A stretch of DNA of 64,000 nucleotides from Shinella curvata (GTDB taxonomy: Bacteria; Pseudomonadota; Alphaproteobacteria; Rhizobiales; Rhizobiaceae). The translations under genes were made by a program, and so were the position numbers. Under the pieces are notes generated by a model. The model did no database searches and was not told where the DNA came from. It saw only the letters and a program-made list of their open reading frames with translations. Where the stretch lies: assembly GCF_022899935.1 (NCBI RefSeq), contig NZ_JALJCJ010000004.1:124001-188000 (forward strand), given 5' to 3'. Of the stretch, positions 26,395-34,130 are shown piece by piece (position 1 is the stretch's first letter; every line of letters begins with the position of its first letter).

Positions 26395-27768
26395 ATGTCC
26401 GACGGAAGCAACGAACTCACCGCGTGGGACCGCGACCACTTCTTCCACCCGTCCACGCATATGGGCATGCACGCGCGCGGCGAAACGCCGACGCGCGTCA
26501 TCGGCGGCGGCGAAGGGGTCTACATCACCGATACCAACGGCAAGACGAGCCTCGATGCCTTTGCCGGCCTCTACTGCGTCAATGTCGGCTATGGCCGCCA
26601 GAAGATCGCCGATGCCATCGCTGAACAGGCGAAGAACCTGGCCTATTATCACGCCTATGTCGGCCACGGCACGGAAGCCTCGATCACGCTGTCCAAGATG
26701 ATCATCGACCGCGCGCCCGAAGGTATGAGCCGCGTCTATTTCGGCCTGTCCGGCTCGGATGCCAACGAGACGAACATCAAGCTGATCTGGTACTACAACA
26801 ATGTGCTTGGCCGGCCGGAGAAGAAGAAGATCATCTCGCGCTGGCGCGGCTACCACGGCTCCGGCGTCATGACGGGGTCGCTGACCGGTCTCCACCTCTT
26901 CCACAACGCCTTTGACCTGCCGCGCGCACCGATCCTGCATACGGAAGCGCCCTATTTCTTCCGCCGTCCGGATCGCTCCATGGATGAGGAGCAGTTCTCG
27001 CAATATTGCGCCGACAAGCTGGAGGAAATGATCCTTGCGGAGGGGCCGGATACGGTTGCTGCCTTTATCGGTGAGCCGATCCTCGGCACCGGCGGCATCG
27101 TGCCGCCGCCGAAAGGTTACTGGCAGAAGATTCAGGCCGTGCTCGACAAATACGACGTCCTGCTGGTCGCCGACGAGGTCGTCACCGGATTTGGCCGCCT
27201 CGGCACGATGTTCGGCTCGGACCACTACGGCATGAAGCCGGCGCTGATCACCATTGCCAAGGGGCTTACCTCCGCCTACGCGCCGCTTTCGGGCACCATC
27301 GTTTCCGACAAGGTCTGGCAGGTGCTGGTGAAGGGCTCGGATGAACTCGGCGCCATCGGCCACGGCTGGACCTATTCCTCGCACCCGATCTGCGCTGCGG
27401 CCGGTGTCGCCAATCTTGAACTCATCGACGAACTCGGCCTTGTGGAAAACGCCGGTTCGACGGGCGCCTATTTCCGTAGCGAACTGGCCAAGGCGCTCGG
27501 CGGGCACAAACATGTCGGCGAGGTGCGCGGCGATGGCCTGATGGCGGCCGTGGAATTTGTCGAAGACAAGGACGATCGTGCCTTCTTCGATCCCGCCAGG
27601 AAGATCGGCCCACAAGTGTCCGCGGCCCTCCTTGAGCGCGGCGTCATCGGCCGCGCCATGCCGCAGGGCGATATTCTCGGTTTCGCGCCACCACTCTGCC
27701 TTACCCGTGAAGAGGCCGACATCGTCGTGAAGGCCGCATCCGACGCCGTGAAAGCTGTTCTCGGCTGA
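26395..27768 (+). CDS. doeD: 2,4-diaminobutyrate transaminase of ectoine degradation (DoeD; Atf)
   Basis: A 457-residue class III aminotransferase. The PLP aspartate is in 'LLVADEVVTGFGR' and the PLP lysine near residue 289 in 'TIAKGLTSAYAP'. It should convert 2,4-diaminobutyrate to aspartate semialdehyde, the substrate of doeC just upstream. The frame stays open to 26245, but the ATG at 26395 has GAAAGGAAAG upstream and starts at the normal family N-terminus. Many relatives are labelled omega-amino acid-pyruvate transaminase, so the substrate comes from context. Confidence 0.88.
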   Translation: MSDGSNELTAWDRDHFFHPSTHMGMHARGETPTRVIGGGEGVYITDTNGKTSLDAFAGLYCVNVGYGRQKIADAIAEQAKNLAYYHAYVGHGTEASITLSKMIIDRAPEGMSRVYFGLSGSDANETNIKLIWYYNNVLGRPEKKKIISRWRGYHGSGVMTGSLTGLHLFHNAFDLPRAPILHTEAPYFFRRPDRSMDEEQFSQYCADKLEEMILAEGPDTVAAFIGEPILGTGGIVPPPKGYWQKIQAVLDKYDVLLVADEVVTGFGRLGTMFGSDHYGMKPALITIAKGLTSAYAPLSGTIVSDKVWQVLVKGSDELGAIGHGWTYSSHPICAAAGVANLELIDELGLVENAGSTGAYFRSELAKALGGHKHVGEVRGDGLMAAVEFVEDKDDRAFFDPARKIGPQVSAALLERGVIGRAMPQGDILGFAPPLCLTREEADIVVKAASDAVKAVLG

Positions 27769-27841
27769 GACTTGAAACGGACGGGGCAGCGGTTACGCTG
27801 CCTCGCCAGCCAATACCCGGAAATTCCAGCGAAAGCCTGCC

Positions 27842-29119
27842 ATGACATCCGCGCAAGACCGAATTTTCAATGCCGTCGATCGGCTTTTCGATGATCAGGT
27901 CCTGTTTCTGGAAAGATTGGTGCGCTTCAAATCCCTACGCAACGAAGAGACCGCCGCGCAGGATTTTATCGAAGCGGCATTGAAAGAGCGCGGCTTCGAC
28001 GTCAGTCGGTTTCGCACCGACGCCGCCCAGATCGGCCGGCATCCGGCCTTTTCGCCGGCGACAGTCGACTATGGTGATAGCTGGAACCTTGTCGGCCGCA
28101 GATCCGGTGCAGGTAGCGGACGCTCGCTTGCCTTCAACTCCCATGTCGATATCGTTCCGGCCGGAAGCGCGCAGCGATGGGCATCCCCGCCTTTCGAACC
28201 GCGACGCGATGGCGACTGGCTCTATGGACGCGGTGCCGGTGACATGAAGGCCGGGCTCGTCGCATCGATCTTTGCCCTCGATGCCATTGCGAAAGCCGGC
28301 CTGTCGTTGCTTGGCGACGTTCAGGTTCAATCCGTCGTCGAAGAGGAAATCACAGGCAACGGCGCCGCCACCGCCTTTTCGCTCGGTTTCACGGCGGATG
28401 CGGTGGTCAGCCCGGAGCCGACGGATGAACAGCTTGTGCGCGCCAATGCAGGTGTCATCAAGTTCCGCCTGGAAACACGTGGGCGCCCTGCCCATCCACG
28501 CGAACCTGAATCCGGCCAGAGCGCCATCGATTTGATGGTCCGCCTGATCGGCCACCTGCGGATACTTGAAGGGAAATGGATCGCCGAGCGCAAAAACAAG
28601 CGTTGGTTCAAGGACCTTGCCAATCCCGTGGCGTTGACGATCGGCACAATATCAGGTGGCGACTGGATCGCCTCGATCCCGAGCGACTGCGTTGCGGAAG
28701 GGCGGATCGGCTTCTATCCCGGTGACGATCCGAAGGCCCGCGCGAAAGAAGTCGAAGCGTTTATAGAACGAGTTCAAGCCGAAGATCCGGCCTTCGCCGG
28801 GGAGCGCCTCGTCACGCTGACCTGGGTTGGCGTGATGCATGCCGGCTACGAACTTCCGGAAGGTACCGCCGCCGAAGAGACACTCCGGGTGGCTCACGCC
28901 GCCACCCATGCCGCCGCTCTCAACACCTATGTCATGGCCTGCTATCTCGACGCCGCCGTGTTCTCCGTCCATGGCAACATCCCCTCGCTCGTCTACGGTC
29001 CGATCGCGGAAAACATCCATGGCATCGATGAGCGTGTCAGCCTTTCTTCCCTGAAACGCGTGACAAAGGCCCTTGCGCTTTTCACCGCGGATTGGTGCGG
29101 CATCGCCGAAAAGGCATGA
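27842..29119 (+). CDS. M20-family ArgE/DapE-type deacylase
   Basis: A 425-residue zinc hydrolase of the ArgE/DapE/ACY1 family. Metal ligands are visible in 'NSHVDIVP' near residue 100, 'GAGDMKAG', and the catalytic glutamate pair in 'VEEEITGNGA'. The lid/dimerisation domain spans roughly residues 210-320. It lies 73 bp after doeD on the same strand, so it may be co-expressed and act on an N-acyl amino acid, perhaps a side product of ectoine breakdown. EutE already supplies the pathway deacetylase, so its substrate is unknown. Confidence 0.8.
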   Translation: MTSAQDRIFNAVDRLFDDQVLFLERLVRFKSLRNEETAAQDFIEAALKERGFDVSRFRTDAAQIGRHPAFSPATVDYGDSWNLVGRRSGAGSGRSLAFNSHVDIVPAGSAQRWASPPFEPRRDGDWLYGRGAGDMKAGLVASIFALDAIAKAGLSLLGDVQVQSVVEEEITGNGAATAFSLGFTADAVVSPEPTDEQLVRANAGVIKFRLETRGRPAHPREPESGQSAIDLMVRLIGHLRILEGKWIAERKNKRWFKDLANPVALTIGTISGGDWIASIPSDCVAEGRIGFYPGDDPKARAKEVEAFIERVQAEDPAFAGERLVTLTWVGVMHAGYELPEGTAAEETLRVAHAATHAAALNTYVMACYLDAAVFSVHGNIPSLVYGPIAENIHGIDERVSLSSLKRVTKALALFTADWCGIAEKA

Positions 29120-29355
29120 CGCCAGCGTTCGCTGGAAGGTGGAGCACTTTCCACGGTGTTTGGAGTGTTCTGGGAGAAGGGTCCAAGGGTGGGCACAAAC
29201 CGGCGGGCGCTTGTCGACGTCCCGACGCGCCGGCTGCGGCGCGTCAAGATGTGATCATGTCAAGCGAGCGATGCGCTTCCAGACCGGTTGAGGCTCTGTC
29301 GAATACGGCGATAGCCGCATCCGGACCCCCTGGAAATCAGCACTGCGCGCCGTGA

Positions 29356-31392
29356 TCAGAGATCTTTGGCGAGACGCAGCGCGTCGTAGATGGCCGCATG
29401 CGTGTTGCGCGCGGCGACCGCATCGCCGATCCGGAAGAGCTGGTAACTGCCTTCGGGGTTGCGCGCAACGGTCTGCGGAGAGCCGGATAGAAGTTCGTCG
29501 TAGGAGACTTCACCGAGATTCTTCGAGGCAGGTTTCAGCTCGAAATAGAGATCGTCCAGCGGAATGGTGCCGTGGTTGACGACGATCTGGTCGACGATGC
29601 GCTGTTTCGAAACGCCCCCGTAGTCGCTGCCGACATGGGCGACGAGCTGGTTGCCGCTTTTCTCCGCCGCTTCCAGCTTGTAGGTGACGGTAAAGGTCGT
29701 ATCCAGCTTCTGCAGCGAGCGCATGTAGGGCACGAGGTTCATGGCCATGACCTCGGGCGCGAAGGACCGATCCGGCGTCATGATCTCGACCTTGCCGCCG
29801 GCCCTGGCGATGAATTCGGCGGCCTGCAGGCCGGCATGATCGCCGGCGTCATCGTAGACGAGGACGTTCGTGCCCGGTTTCACGTCGCCTGAGATGATGT
29901 CCCAAGAGGAAACGACCAGCTCGTTGCCCTTGGTCAGGACGTCGGTATGCGGCAGCCCGCCGGTCGCGATGACCACGACATCGGGGTTTTCCCCGCCGAC
30001 CGTGTCGGCATCCGCCCAGGTATTGAAATGGAAGGTGACGCCAAGTTTCTCGCACTGGCTCATGCGCCATTCGATGATGCTGATCATTTCCCGGCGGCGC
30101 TCGCTCTGCGCCGTCAGGCGGATCTGCCCGCCCGGATTGTTCGCGGCCTCGAACACCACGACCTCATGGCCGCGCTCGGCCGAGACCCGCGCCGCCTCGA
30201 GGCCGGCCGGACCGGCGCCGACGATCACCACTTTCCTGCGTACATCCGCCTTCGGAATGTTGTGCGGCATCGTTTCTTCGCGGCCGGTTGCCGCATTGTG
30301 GATACAGAAGGCAAGCCCCCCCTGGTAGATGCGGTCGAGACAGTAATTTGCGCCGACGCAGGGGCGAATGTCGTCCTCGCGCTTTTCTATGATCTTGCGC
30401 AGGATATGCGGGTCGGTCATGTGGGCACGGGTCATGCCGATCATATCCACCTTGCCGGCGGCGATTGCATGGCGTGCGGTGGCGACATCCTGGATCTTCG
30501 CGGCGTGGAAGGTCGGGAACTTCGTGGCAGCACGGATGTCGCCGGCAAAATCCAGATGCGGCGCACTCGCCATGCCCTGGATCGGAATGACGTCGGTTAG
30601 TCCGGGATCCGTGTCGATATGGCCGCGGATGACGTTGAGATAGTCAATCAGGCCGCTTTCCTTGAGACGACGGGAGATTTCCAGGCCTTCGGCCTTTCCG
30701 GTCCCGCCGGGAAGACATTCATCGGCCGTGTAGCGAACGCCGAGAATGAAGTCCTCACCGACCCGTTTTCGCATCGCCCTGAACACGTCGAAACAGAAGC
30801 GCATGCGATTGTCGAGATCGCCGCCATAGGGGCCATCGAGCTCGTTGGTGAGCGGCGAGGTGAACTGGTCGATGAGGTGGCCATAAGCCTCCAGTTCGAC
30901 GCCATCCATGCCGCCGGCCTTCATGCGTTCGGCCGCATCGGCAAAATCCTTGATGATGCGTTCGATGTCCCAGTCTTCCAGTTTCTTCGGAAAGGCGCGG
31001 TGCGCCGCCTCACGGTGGTGCGACGGCGCGACCACCGGCAGCCAGTCACCCTTGTCCCAGCGCGTGCGGCGGCCGAGATGGGTGAGCTGGATCATGATCG
31101 CAGCCCCCTCTTCGTGCACCGCATCCGTCATTTCCCGGATCCACGGAACGATCTCGTCCTTATAGGCAAGCAGGTTGTTGAAGACCGGCGGGCTGTCCTT
31201 CGAGACGGCCGCTGAACCGGCCGTCATCGTCAGCGCCACCCCGCCCCTTGCCCGCTCGAGAGTGTAGGCGCGGTAGCGGCCTTTGGGCATGCCGTCTTCC
31301 GGATAGGCCGGCTCATGCGACGTGACGATGATGCGGTTGCGCAGGGTCAGGTGCTTGAGCTGGAAGGGCTGAAGCAGGGGGTCGTTCGACAT
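29356..31392 (-). CDS. stcD: StcD/DgcA-type N-methyl amino acid demethylase (NADH:flavin oxidoreductase)
   Basis: A 678-residue two-part protein. The first half is an old-yellow-enzyme TIM barrel with FMN (including 'IMIQLTHLGRRTRWD'). The second half is an FAD/NAD(P) pyridine nucleotide-disulphide module ('VVIVGAGPAGLEAARV'). Between them is an iron-sulphur region 'CVGANYC' followed by another cysteine 12 residues later. Trimethylamine dehydrogenase has four cysteines in this region; the second position here is alanine. The best match I recall is StcD, N-methylproline demethylase of stachydrine use, or the related DgcA. The 31392 ATG gives the usual N-terminus. It is divergent from a TetR-type gene. 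Confidence 0.72.
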   Translation of the reverse strand: MSNDPLLQPFQLKHLTLRNRIIVTSHEPAYPEDGMPKGRYRAYTLERARGGVALTMTAGSAAVSKDSPPVFNNLLAYKDEIVPWIREMTDAVHEEGAAIMIQLTHLGRRTRWDKGDWLPVVAPSHHREAAHRAFPKKLEDWDIERIIKDFADAAERMKAGGMDGVELEAYGHLIDQFTSPLTNELDGPYGGDLDNRMRFCFDVFRAMRKRVGEDFILGVRYTADECLPGGTGKAEGLEISRRLKESGLIDYLNVIRGHIDTDPGLTDVIPIQGMASAPHLDFAGDIRAATKFPTFHAAKIQDVATARHAIAAGKVDMIGMTRAHMTDPHILRKIIEKREDDIRPCVGANYCLDRIYQGGLAFCIHNAATGREETMPHNIPKADVRRKVVIVGAGPAGLEAARVSAERGHEVVVFEAANNPGGQIRLTAQSERRREMISIIEWRMSQCEKLGVTFHFNTWADADTVGGENPDVVVIATGGLPHTDVLTKGNELVVSSWDIISGDVKPGTNVLVYDDAGDHAGLQAAEFIARAGGKVEIMTPDRSFAPEVMAMNLVPYMRSLQKLDTTFTVTYKLEAAEKSGNQLVAHVGSDYGGVSKQRIVDQIVVNHGTIPLDDLYFELKPASKNLGEVSYDELLSGSPQTVARNPEGSYQLFRIGDAVAARNTHAAIYDALRLAKDL

Positions 31393-31438
31393 GTGCCGGG
31401 CTCCGGTTTGCGGGATCTCGACGTCACGGTAATTGGAA

Positions 31439-31499
31439 ATGTACATATGTGTCAATAATCAAAAACAAGATGGTCGTCGGCATGGACATTGATGTACAT
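31439..31499. promoter_or_regulatory. Two ATGTACAT palindromes in the stcD/TetR divergent promoter
   Basis: The perfect palindrome ATGTACAT occurs at 31439-31446 and again at 31492-31499, one near each divergent gene. A third overlapping palindrome, ACATATGT, is at 31443-31450. Identical spaced palindromes in a TetR-controlled divergent promoter are strong operator candidates. Confidence 0.55.
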
Positions 31500-31517
31500 T
31501 CTTCTTGCGAGGCCAGA

Positions 31518-32168
31518 ATGAATTTGTTAGTTGGCATCATGGAACAGGCGACGAACGACAGCGGCTGGCGCGGCTCCCAGGAGGGATGGCTGGAGGCCGC
31601 CTACACGGCCTTGCTCGAATCCGGCGTGGATTCGGTGAAGATCCTGCCGCTCGCCAAGCGGCTCAATCTTTCCAGAACCAGCTTCTATTGGTTCTTCAAG
31701 GACCGGGAGGAGCTGTTGAGCGTGCTGATCGCGCGCTGGAGAGACAAGAACACGGGCAATCTCGTCAAGCAGTCCGAGGCTTATGCGGAAACACTCGCCG
31801 AAGCGATGCTGAACGTCTTCGACTGCTGGCTGAACAAGGACATGTTCGATTCCCAGTTTGAGTTCGCAGTGCGCAGCTGGGCCCTGCAGTCGCCGGAAAT
31901 CCAGGCGGAAGTGCACGCGGCGGACCACGCGAGAATGGCAGCGATCGGCCGCATGTTCATGCGGTTCGGTTACGATGAAGGCGCTGCGGACGTTCGCGCA
32001 AGAACGACCTATCTGGTCCAGATCGGGTATATCTCGATGCAATCGGACGAGGACCTCGCGCTTCGCATGAAGCGCATTCCGGAATATATCGCGATCTATA
32101 CCGGAAAGGTTCCCCAGCAGCGCGAACTCGACCGTTTCTTCGCACGCCATGCCTACAAGCCGGAGTGA
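31518..32168 (+). CDS. TetR-family transcriptional regulator
   Basis: A 216-residue protein with an N-terminal TetR helix-turn-helix. The visible recognition region is 'VKILPLAKRLNLSRTSFYWFFKDREELL' (residues of about 40-70), followed by an all-helical ligand domain. It faces the stcD-like gene and most likely represses it in the absence of an N-methylated amino acid or betaine. The start is uncertain: ATGs at 31449, 31518 and 31539 share the frame. 31518 leaves room for the palindromic operators upstream. It ends at a strong bidirectional terminator. Confidence 0.8.
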   Translation: MNLLVGIMEQATNDSGWRGSQEGWLEAAYTALLESGVDSVKILPLAKRLNLSRTSFYWFFKDREELLSVLIARWRDKNTGNLVKQSEAYAETLAEAMLNVFDCWLNKDMFDSQFEFAVRSWALQSPEIQAEVHAADHARMAAIGRMFMRFGYDEGAADVRARTTYLVQIGYISMQSDEDLALRMKRIPEYIAIYTGKVPQQRELDRFFARHAYKPE

Positions 32169-32192
32169 CGGCACGTGGTCTTCGCTGATGAA

Positions 32193-32222
32193 GCGAAGCC
32201 CCGCAAAATTCCGGGGCTTCGC
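32193..32222. terminator. Strong bidirectional terminator
   Basis: A perfect 11-bp stem (GCGAAGCCCCG with CGGGGCTTCGC) and 8-nt loop lie between the TetR gene ending at 32168 and the leftward MFS gene ending at 32247. CTTGTTCTTCC follows on the plus side. Confidence 0.8.
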
Positions 32223-32246
32223 CTTGTTCTTCCGATGCCGGCAGTG

Positions 32247-33899
32247 TCAGAACAGGGCTGCCGTGTTCTTCAGCGTCACCCATATTCCCCACAACAGCGG
32301 AACGCCGACCACGGCCCAGGCGACGGCTGCCTTGGCATCCAGCCCGCCTGTGCCGATGCCGAAGGAACCCGTCGGCCCGACGCTGGCCGCAGCCGACTTG
32401 GCCTGTAGGGACGCCACTTCCTCATCCGACATGAACCATTTCTCGGACAGTGGTCGCACCAGAAGGTTGGCGATGAAGCCGAGAGCCAGCATGCCGGCGA
32501 GAATGTACATCGTGCCGGTGTAAAGCGCCGGGCCGGGCTCGACGCCGGCTGTGATCTGCGCTTCGCGGATATAGTTCACCACGACCGGGCCGACGATGCC
32601 GGCAGTGGCCCAGGCTGTCAGCAGGCGGCCGTGGATCGCGCCGACGAACTGCGTCCCGAAGATATCGGCGAGATAGGCCGGGATGGTCGCGAAGCCGCCG
32701 CCATACATCGACAATATGATGCCGAAGGCAAGCACGAACAGAGCCTTGCTGCCCATGTCGGCCAGCGTCGGGGCCAGGGCATAGAGAACAATACCGAGAA
32801 TGAAGAAGGTGTAGTAGGTGTTCTTGCGGCCGATCTTGTCGGAGAGCGAGGCCCAGAAGAACCGTCCGCCGATGTTGAACAGCGACAGCAGGCCGGTGAA
32901 GCCGGCGGCGATGGCGGCAATGGCCATCTTCTGGTCCGTATCGAGTTGGCTGAAGCTCAGGTCCGGCTGACCGATGAGGCGGCCGCCGAAGATTTCCTGC
33001 AGCATCGGCGACGCCATGCCGATGACGCCGATGCCGGCGGAGACGTTGAGGCAGAGGACCAGCCAGATCAACCAGAACTGCGCCGTCTTGTGCGCATCGC
33101 GCAGATGAACGTGCCGGGTGGTGATCATGGTGGATTTCGATGCCGGCGGCGTCCAGCCTTCCGGGCGCCAGCCGGACGGCGGAATACGGTAACCGAAAGC
33201 GCCGCCCATCATGAAGCAGAAGTAGATCGCGGCCATGACGAGGAAGGTCTGCCAGACGCCGGCTGTCGTATCCGTTTTGAAGACGTTCATCAAAAGATTG
33301 GCAAGCGGCGCACCGATCATCGCTCCGCCGCCAAAACCCATGATCGCCATGCCCGTCGCCATGCCGCGGCGGTCCGGAAACCATTTGATGAGGGTGGAAA
33401 CCGGAGAGATGTAGCCAAGGCCAAGACCGACGCCGCCGATGACCCCGGCACCGAGCCACATCAGCCAGAGCTGATGGCTCATGACGCCGAGCGCGGCGAC
33501 GACGATGCCGCCGCACCAGCAGCAGGCCGAAACGAAGCCTGCCCTGCGTGGGCCGACGCGCTCCAGCCAGCCGCCCCAGATGGCCGCCGAACAGCCGAGC
33601 AACACGAAGAACAGCGTATAGATCCATCCGAGATCGGCGACGCGCCAATTGCAGGTCGTCGTGAAAAGCGCGGACAAGAGATTGAGATCGGCACAGGCCG
33701 GGTCCGGCGTGCCCGCAATCGCCTTGGACAGCGGCAGCCAGAACACGCTGAAGCCATAGGCCATGCCGATGCAGAGATGGATGGCAAGCGCTGCCGGCGG
33801 AACGAGCCAGCGGTTGAAGCCGGGTTTCGCGATGATACGCTCCCGGTCGAGGATGCTGCCGGAATGGGTGCCGGCATAGGTCTCGGTCGATACAGTCAT
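32247..33899 (-). CDS. OFA-family MFS transporter (oxalate/formate antiporter-like)
   Basis: A 550-residue 12-helix major facilitator of the oxalate:formate antiporter family. It has the family opening 'IHLCIGMAYGFSVFWLPLSKAI', a loop 'WFPDRRGMATGMAIMGFGGG' and 'SDKIGRKNTYY' in the second half. A long loop after helix 1 carries 'PDPACADLNLL', and a C-terminal extension adds a further hydrophobic segment. It probably carries a small mono- or dicarboxylate. The ATG at 33899 has GGAGGAG upstream. A sigma-54 promoter and dyad lie upstream, and the linked kinase/activator pair is the likely controller. The substrate is unknown. Confidence 0.85.
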   Translation of the reverse strand: MTVSTETYAGTHSGSILDRERIIAKPGFNRWLVPPAALAIHLCIGMAYGFSVFWLPLSKAIAGTPDPACADLNLLSALFTTTCNWRVADLGWIYTLFFVLLGCSAAIWGGWLERVGPRRAGFVSACCWCGGIVVAALGVMSHQLWLMWLGAGVIGGVGLGLGYISPVSTLIKWFPDRRGMATGMAIMGFGGGAMIGAPLANLLMNVFKTDTTAGVWQTFLVMAAIYFCFMMGGAFGYRIPPSGWRPEGWTPPASKSTMITTRHVHLRDAHKTAQFWLIWLVLCLNVSAGIGVIGMASPMLQEIFGGRLIGQPDLSFSQLDTDQKMAIAAIAAGFTGLLSLFNIGGRFFWASLSDKIGRKNTYYTFFILGIVLYALAPTLADMGSKALFVLAFGIILSMYGGGFATIPAYLADIFGTQFVGAIHGRLLTAWATAGIVGPVVVNYIREAQITAGVEPGPALYTGTMYILAGMLALGFIANLLVRPLSEKWFMSDEEVASLQAKSAAASVGPTGSFGIGTGGLDAKAAVAWAVVGVPLLWGIWVTLKNTAALF

Positions 33900-34027
33900 G
33901 GGTCTCCTCCGCGGCGCACCTCTCCGATGCGCAGGTGTCATCAATGGGAGATGGACCTGTTCTTTGTCCGAAAGCCGCCCGCACCTCCATGCGGACGGCG
34001 CCCGCCGCACCTCCCGCCCCACTCCCT

Positions 34028-34042
34028 GCAAAGTGCGTGCCA
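34028..34042 (-). promoter_or_regulatory. Sigma-54 (-24/-12) promoter of the OFA transporter gene
   Basis: Read leftward, the sequence is TGGCAC, five bases, TTGC, an exact match to the sigma-54 core with GG and GC in the right spacing. Transcription would start near 34016, leaving a leader of about 115 nt before the MFS start at 33899. The neighbouring gene at 36133 encodes a sigma-54 activator. Confidence 0.85.
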
Positions 34043-34093
34043 AAGAGTATGACTATTGAAATCAGCGATTTAACGGGAAGAGGGGCCGGGAAG

Positions 34094-34129
34094 CGGACAG
34101 TTTGTCCGGCCAATCAGACAAACTGTCCG
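34094..34129. promoter_or_regulatory. 13-bp dyad, likely upstream activator site
   Basis: CGGACAGTTTGTC at 34094-34106 and GACAAACTGTCCG at 34117-34129 form a perfect inverted repeat with a 10-nt spacer. Each arm is itself a near-palindrome around GTT (GGACA-GTT-TGTCC), giving two sites about 21 bp apart. It sits about 50-90 bp upstream of the sigma-54 promoter, a good distance for an NtrC-type activator. It also directly follows the kinase gene's stop codon, so a terminator role is possible, but there is no T-run. Confidence 0.7.
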
Positions 34130-34130
34130 T

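Noticed and set aside
32247-33899. Specific call as OxlT oxalate:formate antiporter
   Set aside because: The family match is good, but no oxalate-metabolising genes (oxc, frc) are in the window, so the substrate is left open.
34094-34129. 13-bp dyad as an intrinsic terminator of the kinase gene
   Set aside because: It follows the stop codon, but there is no T-run and the arms are themselves near-palindromes upstream of a sigma-54 promoter. An activator site is preferred, though both roles may coexist.
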